From Nitrosopumilus sp. UBA526 (lineage in GTDB: Archaea; Thermoproteota; Nitrososphaeria; Nitrososphaerales; Nitrosopumilaceae), in the NCBI GenBank assembly GCA_002506665.1, contig DAXZ01000010.1, positions 1 through 25,309 of the forward strand: a DNA stretch of 25,309 bases, in the 5' to 3' direction. Positions 1 to 7,737 of the stretch are shown here, in pieces. The position numbers and the translations under genes were made by a program. Under the pieces are notes generated by a model. The model did no database searches. It saw nothing but the letters and a program-made list of their open reading frames with translations, and was not told the DNA's origin. The first letter of the stretch is position 1, and the number at the start of each line of letters is the position of its first letter.

Positions 1-654
1 ATAAAGATACGATTCTCACCACTCCTTCACACCGCCTCAGCATCTATATCTCCTGATGACTTTGTAGTAACTGATAGTTCAGGTGCTAATACAGTAACCA
101 AGGTCTCACTTTCTATACACAAGGCAACACTCACACTAGAAAGACCACTAACTAGCGACAGTGTCGGTTCTGCCCGAATATCATATACTCCTTCTGAATC
201 CTCCAAACTCCAAGAGATTCACATTGACTCTCAACAAGAAGTTGAAGACCTTCTTCCAGGGATTGCAGCTAGTGTACGTGCAGACCTTGTATATTCAGAT
301 GACGGCACCATAAAGATACGATTCTCACCTCGAATTGATGCTACATCAACTGCGTCTGTTGAGAATTTTACAGTAACTGACGGTTCAGGCAATCCAATTA
401 ATGTATCTAATGTATCACTATCTATATACAAGGCGGTTCTTACACTAGAAAGATCACTAACTAGTGCAGACCTTGGCCCTGATGCACATGTACTAAAGAT
501 AATAAATGGAATACCTATCTTGATTCCAGAAACCGACGTTGAATATGTAAAGGTGACATACGATCCTGAACAAGGCGGTTCCATCACTGCAGGCCCTAAT
601 GCCATTCTGGGTCCCTTTGAAAAACATGTACAGAACTATTTAGACATCTCCTAG
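1..654 (+). CDS. C-terminal part of a repeat-built surface protein (5' end outside window)
   Basis: An open frame runs from the first base to a TAG stop, giving 217 codons with no start, so the gene begins upstream. Two units of a beta-sandwich-like repeat are visible: each begins IKIRFSP, has a VTDxSG core near the middle, and ends in a segment like LSIxKAxLTLER-LTS. The units lie about 100 codons apart. The protein ends in a short unique tail with a YDPEQGGSITAGP segment. Repeats of this kind are usual in large extracellular adhesins or cell-envelope proteins of Thaumarchaeota, but no catalytic motif is visible and no function can be given. It is convergent with the tRNA-binding protein gene downstream, 80 bp away. 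That the frame is real is supported by the in-frame repeat and normal composition. The secreted or surface location is inferred, since the signal peptide would be outside the window. Confidence 0.8.
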   Translation: MKIRFSPLLHTASASISPDDFVVTDSSGANTVTKVSLSIHKATLTLERPLTSDSVGSARISYTPSESSKLQEIHIDSQQEVEDLLPGIAASVRADLVYSDDGTIKIRFSPRIDATSTASVENFTVTDGSGNPINVSNVSLSIYKAVLTLERSLTSADLGPDAHVLKIINGIPILIPETDVEYVKVTYDPEQGGSITAGPNAILGPFEKHVQNYLDIS

Positions 655-734
655 TTTGAGAATCATATATACAGTTACAGGCAATACACAAGATCTCAAG
701 GTGCCTCATACAGATCCACGCCAATCCAGAGTCA

Positions 735-1061
735 TCACTTGATCGGACTGCCCAGAGGGACATCTTCACTGACTGTAAGCCAAAACGGCTTGTCATCAAC
801 GTCAGCTGCTAATAACATTGCATTTGACTTGGTGCCTGCCATGCTTTTGGGCTCTAGGTTTGCAATGACGACCACAGTTCTGCCAACCATCTCCTCCATG
901 CCATAATACTGCGCACCACCAATGATAACGTCTCGCAAGTCACCTTTGCCCAAATCAATCACACCTTTGATGATTCTACTCTTGCCCTTTATGGCCTCAG
1001 CACTAGTGACTTTGGCAACTCTGATATCGAGCTTTGCAAAATCCTCATACGATACAGTCAT
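735..1061 (-). CDS. tRNA-binding OB-fold protein (MetRS C-terminal / CsaA type)
   Basis: A 108-residue protein made of a single OB-fold domain of the kind found at the C terminus of methionyl-tRNA synthetase, in Arc1p/EMAPII and in CsaA. The opening (SYEDFAKLDIRVAKVTSAEAIKGKS) and the later stretch VVVIANLEPKSMAG followed by SNAMLLAA are the family's hallmark segments. In many archaea this domain is a free-standing protein that either pairs with MetRS and raises its tRNA affinity or acts as an RNA-binding chaperone; which applies here cannot be told from sequence. The length fits a complete stand-alone domain. The ATG at 1061 sits directly before the conserved start of the fold. It is monocistronic, convergent with the surface-protein gene and divergent from the SRPBCC gene. 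Confidence 0.88.
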   Translation of the reverse strand: MTVSYEDFAKLDIRVAKVTSAEAIKGKSRIIKGVIDLGKGDLRDVIIGGAQYYGMEEMVGRTVVVIANLEPKSMAGTKSNAMLLAADVDDKPFWLTVSEDVPLGSPIK

Positions 1062-1144
1062 GACACTGCTTAATTTTTGCCAGTTATGAAGCTAGACAGT
1101 TTATTCGTATCAATCCAGGGGACTATCTCCTAATAAAGTAGGTG

Positions 1145-1221
1145 ACTGTGACGGAAGAATGGCAAATGCCATTGGAACTGGAGTTAGTGTTCCGGATTTT
1201 AGGCATATTACCCATCACAGT
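1145..1221. other. Multi-hairpin intergenic structure, possible structured RNA
   Basis: The 222-bp gap between the tRNA-binding protein and the SRPBCC gene holds nested inverted repeats. ACTGTGA at 1145-1151 pairs with TCACAGT at 1215-1221, a perfect 7 bp that extends with a mismatch to GG/CC. Inside lie two more hairpins: TGGC/GCCA at 1160-1171 with a four-base loop, and GGAAC/GTTCC at 1174-1193. The layout resembles a three-way junction. On the minus strand it would lie 84-160 nt upstream of the tRNA-binding protein start, so it could be a leader element of that gene. It has no T-arm and is not a tRNA. Confidence 0.35.
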
Positions 1222-1242
1222 CTATCTATGATACCTAGAATC

Positions 1243-1253
1243 TAATATATTTA
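1243..1253 (+). promoter_or_regulatory. TATA box of the SRPBCC-glycosyltransferase operon
   Basis: An AT-only stretch (TAATATATTTA) ends 30 bp before the ATG at 1283, a spacing that fits archaeal initiation close to the start codon with little or no leader. Confidence 0.5.
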
Positions 1254-1282
1254 ATGCGGTTTGACTTTTCTCAAGAACCATT

Positions 1283-1696
1283 ATGACTATTCGCGTACAA
1301 ACCGAGATAAACGCTACACCTGACCGTGTCTGGGATGTTATCTCTGACCTTGACAATGAACCAAAATTCTGGCGGGGTACAAAAAGCATCAGAAATATCT
1401 CAAAGGATAAAAACACCATCACAAGGGAGATAACGATAGCTTTTAGAGATCAAAAGTGTCTGCAAAGAGTAAATCTATACCCCAAAGAAAGGATAGAGAC
1501 TGTGTTTACACGTGGTATCATAGATGGGAACAAGACTGTAATGCTCAAAGTCGAGGACGGCAAAACAATACTCTTGACACACTGGGACATACGATTGACT
1601 GGCATGATGTCTGTGTTTACAGGTATTATTCGGAGACACATTAGAGACGGGACAGAGCAGGCCATGCAAAGCATCAAAGCAGAGATTGAGGGTTAG
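1283..1696 (+). CDS. SRPBCC (START-like) ligand-binding family protein
   Basis: A 137-residue protein with the polyketide-cyclase/START-like fold pattern. The N-terminal strand (TIRVQTEINATPDRVWDVIS) is followed by DLDNEPKFWRGTKS, then a series of alternating strands, and a long C-terminal amphipathic helix (residues about 112-136). Such proteins bind a hydrophobic ligand in a deep cavity; the substrate is unknown. The next gene, a membrane glycosyltransferase, starts two bases after this stop codon, so the two are almost certainly cotranscribed, and a lipid or other hydrophobic ligand linked to envelope glycolipid synthesis is a reasonable inference only. The full domain length is present, and the ATG matches the family's usual start. 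Confidence 0.82.
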   Translation: MTIRVQTEINATPDRVWDVISDLDNEPKFWRGTKSIRNISKDKNTITREITIAFRDQKCLQRVNLYPKERIETVFTRGIIDGNKTVMLKVEDGKTILLTHWDIRLTGMMSVFTGIIRRHIRDGTEQAMQSIKAEIEG

Positions 1697-1698
1697 CA

Positions 1699-2907
1699 TT
1701 GGATACTGTCATGGACATACTTGTATACCTGATGGCGGCAATCATGGCAGGCGTCTGCGGATACTGGATATTTCTCATAAAATCAATGTTGTACTCTTTT
1801 AGACTGACACCATACTTGGATAGATTTGAGGACACATCAACAGAGAGCCCCAGGGTATCCATAATACTGCCTGCAAGAAACGAGCAAGAACACATCAGGC
1901 AATGTCTTGATTCACTGGTAAAACAAGACTATGCAAACTATGAGATAATTGTAATCGATGACTCGTCAGTTGATGCAACAGGGGAGATAATATCCGAGTA
2001 TGCCAAAAAACACACAAACATAGTCACAGTCTCTGCAAGACCAAAACCTGATGGATGGATGGGAAAGAACTGGGCATGCATGGAGGGATACTCAGAAGCT
2101 ACAGGAAAACTCTTGCTATTCACTGATGCAGACACAAGACATGCAGAAAACATAGTATCCTTGGCAGTATCGCACCTAAACTCATTGGGGTTGGATGCGC
2201 TATCTGCAATACCACGGATGAAGACACTTGATTTTTGGACCAGGATTACGCTTCCAATAATCTCAACGTTTTTGCACACAAGGTTCTCTGCATTGAAAGT
2301 AAATGATCCTGCAAACAAGACCGGTTACTTTTTTGGCAGTTTTTTTATCATAACTAGGGAGACATACCACAAAGTCGGCATGCACAGCGGAGTACGGTAC
2401 GAGATAATCGAAGACGGTGCTCTAGGAAAGAAGGTAAAAGAGTCTGGATACAAGATGAGGATGGTCAGAGGTGAGCATCTTCTAAGTGCCATATGGGCTC
2501 GAGACGGTACCACGCTGTGGAATGCCCTAAAGCGGTTAATGGTACCCATGTACCTTCAAAGTAAGGGTGTGGCTGTGGGGATATTGATTGCCATGGCATT
2601 CTTGCTGTCTGTCCCGTTTGTGATGCTTGGGGCATCTATAATAATGCCTGCAGATACAATGTCTGCAAAAATACTGTATGGCATATCTGCTGCCTCATGT
2701 GTACTGGTGTATATTGCAGCTGTAATTGAGCTAAGGGCGAGTCTGCAACTATCTGTATTATATGCCATCTTTGCGCCAGTAGGCGGGCTGGTTCTAATAT
2801 CTGGATTTGCAAGCGGACTGGTACATGCAATGAGGGGAATGCCTGTATCTTGGAGGGGCAGGAGATACTCTTTAAATGACCACTCTCAGAACTCTGTTGG
2901 GCTATAG
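1699..2907 (+). CDS. Membrane family 2 glycosyltransferase
   Basis: A 402-residue protein beginning with a transmembrane segment (residues about 6-28), then a GT-A glycosyltransferase domain: VSIILPARNEQEHI (53-66) for nucleotide binding, IVIDDSSVD (84-92), the metal-binding DxD in FTDADT (141-146) and a later EIIEDGALGKKV segment as acceptor or catalytic region. The C-terminal third has two or three hydrophobic segments. The pattern resembles the membrane glycosyltransferases acting on carotenoid or hopanoid-type lipids (CrtQ/HpnB-like), so a lipid-linked acceptor is inferred; donor and acceptor are unknown. The start is either TTG at 1699, two bases after the SRPBCC stop, or ATG at 1711, which still keeps the first membrane segment. 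It is the second gene of a two-gene operon. Confidence 0.85.
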   Translation: MDTVMDILVYLMAAIMAGVCGYWIFLIKSMLYSFRLTPYLDRFEDTSTESPRVSIILPARNEQEHIRQCLDSLVKQDYANYEIIVIDDSSVDATGEIISEYAKKHTNIVTVSARPKPDGWMGKNWACMEGYSEATGKLLLFTDADTRHAENIVSLAVSHLNSLGLDALSAIPRMKTLDFWTRITLPIISTFLHTRFSALKVNDPANKTGYFFGSFFIITRETYHKVGMHSGVRYEIIEDGALGKKVKESGYKMRMVRGEHLLSAIWARDGTTLWNALKRLMVPMYLQSKGVAVGILIAMAFLLSVPFVMLGASIIMPADTMSAKILYGISAASCVLVYIAAVIELRASLQLSVLYAIFAPVGGLVLISGFASGLVHAMRGMPVSWRGRRYSLNDHSQNSVGL

Positions 2908-2914
2908 CAACTTT

Positions 2915-2926
2915 TAGATATAAAAC
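2915..2926 (+). promoter_or_regulatory. TATA box of the HtrA-like protease gene
   Basis: TTAGATATAAAAC-type box centred about 24 bp upstream of the ATG at 2944, consistent with a leaderless transcript. Confidence 0.5.
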
Positions 2927-2943
2927 AAAAAACAGCAAAATCC

Positions 2944-4071
2944 ATGGACAAGACAGCAATGTTTGTAGGCGGTGCCGTGGGTGCAACACTGGCACTATTT
3001 GTCATTACAGTGCTGTTTATCTCGCCACCAGAATCCATGAAAACAGACATACCTGACAGATACGAGCAAAATGCAGTAGGGCAGACGACATCTTTTGGCA
3101 GTCTATCTCTGATTGAGATCTTTGAGAATTCAGAATCAGGTGTAGTCCGAGTCAACGTACAAAGAGATACGGGTGATGAGATATCTGGCGTAATAGGCTC
3201 CGGCTTTGTCTTTGATAAAAAAGGTCACATCATTACAAATGAACATGTCATAAAGGATGCAACCAAGGTTATCGTTACATTTCTTGATGGCAGATCATAC
3301 AATGCAAAGATAATTGGAACAGACGAGTATACAGATATTGCAGTGATACGAGTTAATGTAGACCCAGTATTACTGAGTCCGTTGCCCATAGGGGACTCTG
3401 CTAATCTCAAGGTTGGCGAGGGGATAGCAGCTATCGGCAATCCGTTTGGACTGTCAGGTTCCATGACTTCTGGAATTACAAGCCAGCTTGGCCGACTATT
3501 GCCCTCGGGCTCGGGATATTCAATTCCAGACGTAATACAGACTGACGCCGCAATCAATCCTGGCAACTCTGGTGGGCCGTTGCTTAACTTGAGAGGAGAG
3601 ATAGTCGGGATAAACACGGCAATCCAGTCAGCTACAGGAGAGTTTACCGGAGTAGGATTTGCAATACCATCACAAACCCTAGTCAAGATTGTGCCGACAC
3701 TGATAAAGAACGGCGAGTACAAACACCCTTGGATTGGAATCTCAGGACGAGACATTGATCCTGACCTGGCCAATATCTTGAACCTCGGGGAGGCTGTCGG
3801 CTTTTTGATAATTACTGTAATAGAGGACAGTCCTGCATCAAAAGCCGGACTGGCAGGCTCTGATGATACTGTTACAGTTGATGGAATAAACTATCTTGTG
3901 GGAGGGGACATAATACTGGCAGTTGATGGAATCGAGGTCAGAAAGATAGATGACATACTCCTTCATCTGCAAAGGGCAAAGTCTGTGGGAGATGAGATGA
4001 TCATAAAGATTCTAAGGGATGATAAAATCACGGATGTCCACCTAGTACTGCAAGAGAGGCCGGGCGGATAA
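2944..4071 (+). CDS. Membrane-anchored HtrA/DegP-like serine protease with PDZ domain
   Basis: A 375-residue trypsin-like protease. An N-terminal hydrophobic segment (residues 5-27) forms a signal anchor. The catalytic triad is readable: His101 in TNEHV, Asp131 in YTDIAVI, and Ser209 in NPGNSGGPL, with the usual GSGFVFD strand before the His. One PDZ domain follows at about residues 262-371 (GGDIILAVDGIEV is its peptide-binding core). Family members degrade or refold damaged proteins at the outer face of the membrane; with the anchor, the protease domain is predicted to lie outside the cell. One PDZ and about 375 residues is the DegS-like arrangement rather than the two-PDZ DegP form. It has its own promoter and is followed by cofG after about 35 bp; no functional link to F420 synthesis is evident. 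Confidence 0.93.
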   Translation: MDKTAMFVGGAVGATLALFVITVLFISPPESMKTDIPDRYEQNAVGQTTSFGSLSLIEIFENSESGVVRVNVQRDTGDEISGVIGSGFVFDKKGHIITNEHVIKDATKVIVTFLDGRSYNAKIIGTDEYTDIAVIRVNVDPVLLSPLPIGDSANLKVGEGIAAIGNPFGLSGSMTSGITSQLGRLLPSGSGYSIPDVIQTDAAINPGNSGGPLLNLRGEIVGINTAIQSATGEFTGVGFAIPSQTLVKIVPTLIKNGEYKHPWIGISGRDIDPDLANILNLGEAVGFLIITVIEDSPASKAGLAGSDDTVTVDGINYLVGGDIILAVDGIEVRKIDDILLHLQRAKSVGDEMIIKILRDDKITDVHLVLQERPGG

Positions 4072-4105
4072 AACAAGCATAAATACTTGCTTGCAAGAAA
4101 TTCTT

Positions 4106-5269
4106 TTGTTGAACAGCCTTGTCCTTGAGAGTCTCAATGGTATATTGGAGGACAAGTCAGTATCCTCTCAAGATATAATGGAGATATACAGCAACGCACT
4201 CTGTGACCCGGGTGAGCTGTTCCTGACATCACAAATACTGAGAAAGCGATTCAAGGGTAATTTTGTAACGTTTTCTAAAAAAGCATTTTTTAATATTGCA
4301 AATCTATGTCGCGACACGTGCTCTTACTGCACATACAAGTCCGAACCCGGAGACGACAAACTCTCTTTAATGTCAAAGCAGCAGGTATCAGAACTAGTAA
4401 CACTTGCAAAGCAATACGGATGCATAGAGGCGCTCTTTGTCACAGGTGAGGTGCCAGAACAAAAATACAACAAGGCTCGGGACTGGCTGAGACAAAACGG
4501 CTTTGAGAGTACTGCCGAGTATCTGGTTTACTGCTCAGAGATTGCCTTGGAATCGGGTTTATTTCCGCACACAAATGCCGGAAATTTATCATACGATGAT
4601 ATGAAGGAACTGCAAAAGACAAACGTCTCGATGGGTGTGATGCTTGAAAATATTAGTGACAGACTCACAGAGAAAGGAATGCCACACCATATGGCTCCAA
4701 GCAAAAGACCACATGCAAGACTAGCTGTCTTGGAGAATGCCGGACGGCTCAAAATCCCAATGACTACGGGAATTTTATTGGGGATTGGAGAGACCGTACA
4801 CGAAGTCATTGATTCGTTGTTTGCGATAAAAAAGCTACACCAAAAATATGGAAACATTCAGGAGATAATACTGCAAAACTTTCAACCAAAACCTGACACT
4901 GCAATGCATGATGTATCTCCTGCAGACGAGAGATACTTTAAGATTATCGTGGCAATATCTCGACTAATAATGCCGCAGATGAACATACAGATTCCGCCAA
5001 ATTTATCCCCAGAATCATACCAGGACTTTTTGTCTGTAGGAATAAATGACTGGGGAGGAATATCGCCACTAACGCCGGACTTTGTCAATCCAGAGTTTTC
5101 ATGGCCTGCAATTGATGCAGTAAATGAGCATTCAAAGAACGCCGGCTTTGTACTGCAATGCAGGTTTCCTGTGTATCCGGAATACTTTGGAATGGTAAAC
5201 CCGGAACTGCAAGACAAGATGGCAGCAATTGCAGATGACAAACTAGTGGGAGAAAAATATTGGAGATGA
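4106..5269 (+). CDS. cofG: FO synthase subunit 1, CofG (radical SAM)
   Basis: With CofH this enzyme makes FO (7,8-didemethyl-8-hydroxy-5-deazariboflavin), the chromophore of coenzyme F420; CofG performs the second radical-SAM step. The cluster motif is CxxxCxxC in NLCRDTCSYCTY. CofG-specific segments include ALFVTGEVPEQ, HTNAGNLS and, near the end, NDWGGISPLTPDFVNPE. No ATG is suitable. The frame opens with TTG at 4091, but a TATA-like AAATAC at 4081-4086 places the transcript start near 4106, where two adjacent in-frame TTG codons (4106 and 4109) occur, so a leaderless TTG start is preferred. The stop codon overlaps the cofH start (ATGA at 5266-5269), so the two subunits are translationally coupled. 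Confidence 0.93.
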   Translation: MLNSLVLESLNGILEDKSVSSQDIMEIYSNALCDPGELFLTSQILRKRFKGNFVTFSKKAFFNIANLCRDTCSYCTYKSEPGDDKLSLMSKQQVSELVTLAKQYGCIEALFVTGEVPEQKYNKARDWLRQNGFESTAEYLVYCSEIALESGLFPHTNAGNLSYDDMKELQKTNVSMGVMLENISDRLTEKGMPHHMAPSKRPHARLAVLENAGRLKIPMTTGILLGIGETVHEVIDSLFAIKKLHQKYGNIQEIILQNFQPKPDTAMHDVSPADERYFKIIVAISRLIMPQMNIQIPPNLSPESYQDFLSVGINDWGGISPLTPDFVNPEFSWPAIDAVNEHSKNAGFVLQCRFPVYPEYFGMVNPELQDKMAAIADDKLVGEKYWR

Positions 5270-6507
5270 CAAATCTTGACGCACTGCTGTCTAGTGCTGA
5301 CCCCGTAATATCATCCATTCTCGATGATGCACTCTCTGAAAAAGAGATAACGGCGCAAGACGGACTAGAACTGTTTTGTGCAGATGAGATAGACTTTCAT
5401 CTAATAGGCCTAGTTGCAGACATACTCCGGCAGAGACGGGTAGGCAATACCATATCATATGTAATAAACAGAAACATCAATTTTACGAATGTCTGCATAA
5501 AACAGTGCGGGTTTTGCGCATTCAGCAGGGACTTTAGAGAGGAGCAGGGGTATCTCTTGCCCATACCTGAAATTGTGCGTAGGGCAAAAGAGGCTTGGAA
5601 TCTTGGTGCAACCGAGGTCTGCATTCAGGCAGGACTCTTGCCTGATATGGATAAAAATCTGTATGAGAATATCTGCCGTGAGATAAAAAAAGAGCTTCCT
5701 GATATTCACATTCATGGATTTTCACCCGAAGAGATACTGTATGGTGCAAGATGCTCTGAGGTATCAGTTGAGGAATATCTCCGGCGTCTCTATGAGGCAG
5801 GAGTAGATACGTTGCCTGGTACATCTGCTGAGATCCTCGACCAGAAACTGCGAGATAAAATCTCACCTGGCAGAATTAGTGTAAAAGACTGGGAAAATGT
5901 CATAAAGTGCGCCCATAACCTGGGAATCCGTACTACATCCACCATGATGTTTGGCCATGTTGAGACACTCAAAGACAGAGCAAAACACATTGCAAGACTG
6001 CGAGATATTCAAAAGCAGACTGGTGGATTTACAGAGTTTGTTCCTCTAAACTTTGTACATACCGAGGCCCCAATGTACAAGCACAAGCTACACAGCGGTA
6101 TGAGGGCAGGCGGTAGCGGCAATGATGTCTTGTTGACTCATGCTGTTGCAAGGATAATGCTAAACAATTGCATAGATAATATCCAAATGTCTTGGGTAAA
6201 GGAGGGACAGAGAATGTCTCAACTGTTGCTCATGTGGGGTGCAAATGATTTTGGAGGGACGCTGATAAATGAGAGCATATCGACTTCGGCGGGTTCACAG
6301 TACGGGCAGCTGATAAAACCACGAGAGATATGTACGATGGCAAGGCAGATTGGCAGGATACCTGCCCAGAGAGACACGAATTACAAAATCCTAAAGTTTG
6401 ATTCTGATGATGATATGTTGGATAATGTTGTAGACACGCAGTTTGGCTCATATGCTGAACTGATAAAGATAAAAAAATTTAGTTACAAAAATCTAAGGGC
6501 AAACTAG
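5266..6507 (+). CDS. cofH: FO synthase subunit 2, CofH (radical SAM)
   Basis: A 413-residue partner of CofG that joins a tyrosine-derived radical to 5-amino-6-ribitylamino-uracil in FO synthesis. Its cluster motif CxxxCxxC lies in NFTNVCIKQCGFCAFSR (cysteines near residues 77, 81 and 84). Typical CofH blocks follow: EVCIQAGLLPD, IHGFSPEEI, LPGTSAEIL, STMMFGHVE and ANDFGGTLINE. The chosen ATG at 5266 overlaps the cofG TGA; a TTG two codons upstream is also in frame but would not give the classic four-base overlap. An F420-type oxidoreductase is encoded further on (12584-13681), consistent with a cell that makes and uses this cofactor. Confidence 0.94.
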   Translation: MTNLDALLSSADPVISSILDDALSEKEITAQDGLELFCADEIDFHLIGLVADILRQRRVGNTISYVINRNINFTNVCIKQCGFCAFSRDFREEQGYLLPIPEIVRRAKEAWNLGATEVCIQAGLLPDMDKNLYENICREIKKELPDIHIHGFSPEEILYGARCSEVSVEEYLRRLYEAGVDTLPGTSAEILDQKLRDKISPGRISVKDWENVIKCAHNLGIRTTSTMMFGHVETLKDRAKHIARLRDIQKQTGGFTEFVPLNFVHTEAPMYKHKLHSGMRAGGSGNDVLLTHAVARIMLNNCIDNIQMSWVKEGQRMSQLLLMWGANDFGGTLINESISTSAGSQYGQLIKPREICTMARQIGRIPAQRDTNYKILKFDSDDDMLDNVVDTQFGSYAELIKIKKFSYKNLRAN

Positions 6508-6513
6508 CCCTTA
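6494..6513 (+). terminator. Hairpin across the cofH stop codon
   Basis: TAAGGGC (6494-6500) and GCCCTTA (6507-6513) form a perfect 7-bp stem with a six-base loop; the TAG stop codon (6505-6507) lies in the loop and stem. There is no strong T-tract after it, so a role in termination or 3'-end stability is only a possibility. Confidence 0.3.
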
Positions 6514-6617
6514 AAGAACATGCAAGAATAAGGTAATATCATACTCTAACCTAACGATATATCATAGCAAAGACTTTGAGCCTAAACTATGTTGTTTCTC
6601 GTTATTCCTGTATTGTT

Positions 6618-6631
6618 AGCAAAATATAAAA
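6618..6631 (+). promoter_or_regulatory. TATA box of the YwgA-like gene pair
   Basis: AAAATATAAAAT-type box centred about 30 bp upstream of the ATG at 6655. The rest of the 6514-6654 gap shows no other feature. Confidence 0.5.
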
Positions 6632-6654
6632 TCCTCTCATTTCTATGACATACA

Positions 6655-7125
6655 ATGAATCTGCAAGTAGTAGACCTTGGACTTGTTATTCTACAACTCC
6701 CTGATTATGAGTTTTCTATGAAAACATTCAAAGATCGACACAAACTTCAAAAAACACTATATCTTTTACAATCCTTTGGAATTTATTTAGGATATGATTT
6801 TTCGTGGTATCTTAGAGGTCCATATTGCCCTTCCTTGACAATTAACGCATTTGCATTACAAGATATTTATGATGATATTCCAAAACATGAGAAGGTACGA
6901 TTTGCGACTTCGACAGCACAAGAGGCATTTGAAAAGTTTCAAGAATTTGTTAAAGGTAAAGACATAGATGATTTAGAAATATTGGCATCATTACGTTATC
7001 AAAAACAGCTTGGTAAAAATGATGATAATACTGTTAAAAAAATAGTCAAAGCTAAACAAGACAGATTTACTTTAGAAAAAGTTAATAAAATGTGGAGTGA
7101 ATTAGAAAAATGGAATCTAGTATGA
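6655..7125 (+). CDS. YwgA/Panacea-like small protein, accessory
   Basis: A 156-residue protein. Residues 25-62 hold the readable signature: an RHKLQKTLYLLQ helix followed by GYDFSWYLRGPYCPSLT. This LQKxxYxLQ...F.W..yGPYs pattern is that of the YwgA family and, more loosely, of the Panacea (DUF4065) antitoxin-type proteins. The C-terminal half is helical and charged. It is markedly AT-rich, with AAA and GAT codons, unlike the flanking core genes, which suggests acquisition. It overlaps the next small gene by four bases (ATGA), the organisation usual for a toxin-antitoxin or small accessory pair. Neither biochemical role nor partnership is proved; the family match is by eye. Confidence 0.7.
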   Translation: MNLQVVDLGLVILQLPDYEFSMKTFKDRHKLQKTLYLLQSFGIYLGYDFSWYLRGPYCPSLTINAFALQDIYDDIPKHEKVRFATSTAQEAFEKFQEFVKGKDIDDLEILASLRYQKQLGKNDDNTVKKIVKAKQDRFTLEKVNKMWSELEKWNLV

Positions 7126-7361
7126 ACAAACTCAAAACATTGGAATTTGCAAGCGATGTTGACTTTGACCTAAAAAACTATGTTGATATGGCCATCCTTC
7201 AAACTATCATAGATTCTGAGAAAGAAAATGACGGACCTCTGCGAATTATTGAAAAACCTCTATTCAAAGGAACACAACAAGAAAAAATAATCGACAGACT
7301 CATAGTCAACCAATCTGCTATATTGCCATTAATTTATAACACAAAACCTCAGGACTATTAA
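7122..7361 (+). CDS. Small unknown protein coupled to the YwgA-like gene
   Basis: A 79-residue acidic protein with no family I recognise. The ATG at 7122 overlaps the TGA of the preceding gene in an ATGA arrangement, so translational coupling is likely; an upstream in-frame ATG at 7110 is less likely. Sequence features are a predicted amphipathic helix around KNYVDMAILQTIIDSEKEN, then a strand-like LRIIEKPLF and a second helix KIIDRLIVNQSAILPLI. No cysteine cluster, membrane segment or nuclease motif is visible. It ends 11 bp before the 158-bp inverted-repeat element, so the natural C terminus might have been altered by that insertion. It could be the effector or partner of the YwgA-like protein. 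Confidence 0.6.
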   Translation: MNKLKTLEFASDVDFDLKNYVDMAILQTIIDSEKENDGPLRIIEKPLFKGTQQEKIIDRLIVNQSAILPLIYNTKPQDY

Positions 7362-7372
7362 AAAAAAAATAA

Positions 7373-7530
7373 TTGTTTAGGTCGTGCCTAGCTTTTCATC
7401 CCTAACCTAAAAGGTTTAGATCCTATAGTTAAGGAACAAGATAATCGAACAGCTTAGTTCTGCTGATCTGTTTTGTGTTTAATGCGTGGCAAAATCATTT
7501 CTGTACGTTACATAGGCATGACCTAACCAA
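7373..7530. mobile_element. Repeat A copy 1: 158-bp MITE-like element
   Basis: A 158-bp element bounded by 18-bp imperfect terminal inverted repeats: the left end contains TTAGGTCGTGCCTA and the right end TAGGCATGACCTAA. The interior is nearly identical to copy 2 at 8003-8160 and holds small hairpins (for example CAGC/GCTG around a TTAGTTCT loop) but no convincing ORF. A related left end sits next to the IS66-like transposase remnant at 11763-12174, so A is probably a non-autonomous derivative of that element. No clear target-site duplication is seen. Confidence 0.8.
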
Positions 7531-7541
7531 ACATGTTTATT

Positions 7542-7619
7542 AATAGGTTCTACCTAGTTATGGTGTTCCGCTGTGAATGCAGCTAGGGTGACCGCAAGGG
7601 AACACCCAAGGAACCGATT
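7542..7619 (+). ncRNA. Candidate pseudoknotted RNA in repeat B copy 1
   Basis: Outer stem: AATAGGTTC (7542-7550) with GAACCGATT (7611-7619), one A-G mismatch here that is a C-G pair in copy 2. Inner 8-bp perfect stem: GGTGTTCC (7562-7569) with GGAACACC (7599-7606). Directly stacked on it is the hairpin GCTG/CAGC (7570-7583). CC-GCAA-GG (7592-7599) makes a GNRA-type tetraloop. CCTAG (7553-7557) can also pair with CTAGG (7583-7587), which would cross the 8-bp stem and form a pseudoknot. TTTATTAAT at 7536-7544 could serve as a TATA box. The family is not recognised. Confidence 0.45.
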
Positions 7620-7737
7620 TAATATCTTAATGTAACATTTCCTTCATGTGATTTTGTGTCAAATCTCTCTCAGATATGATTTACGTACCAACTATTGTAT
7701 TTGGGAGAATTATATGACAGAGTCAATTCCCAACAAA

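Noticed and set aside
231..605. 124-codon minus-strand ORF at the left edge
   Set aside because: The plus strand is open across the whole stretch with repeated domains; the minus frame is its shadow.
1145..1221. tRNA gene suggested by a 7-bp closing stem and 77-base length
   Set aside because: There is no T-loop consensus or D-loop pattern in either orientation.
7552..7606. HDV-like self-cleaving ribozyme
   Set aside because: The strand order fits, but P4 abuts P2 with no free cytosine at the junction and the would-be 5' end does not start with the usual G; kept only as an unassigned structured RNA.
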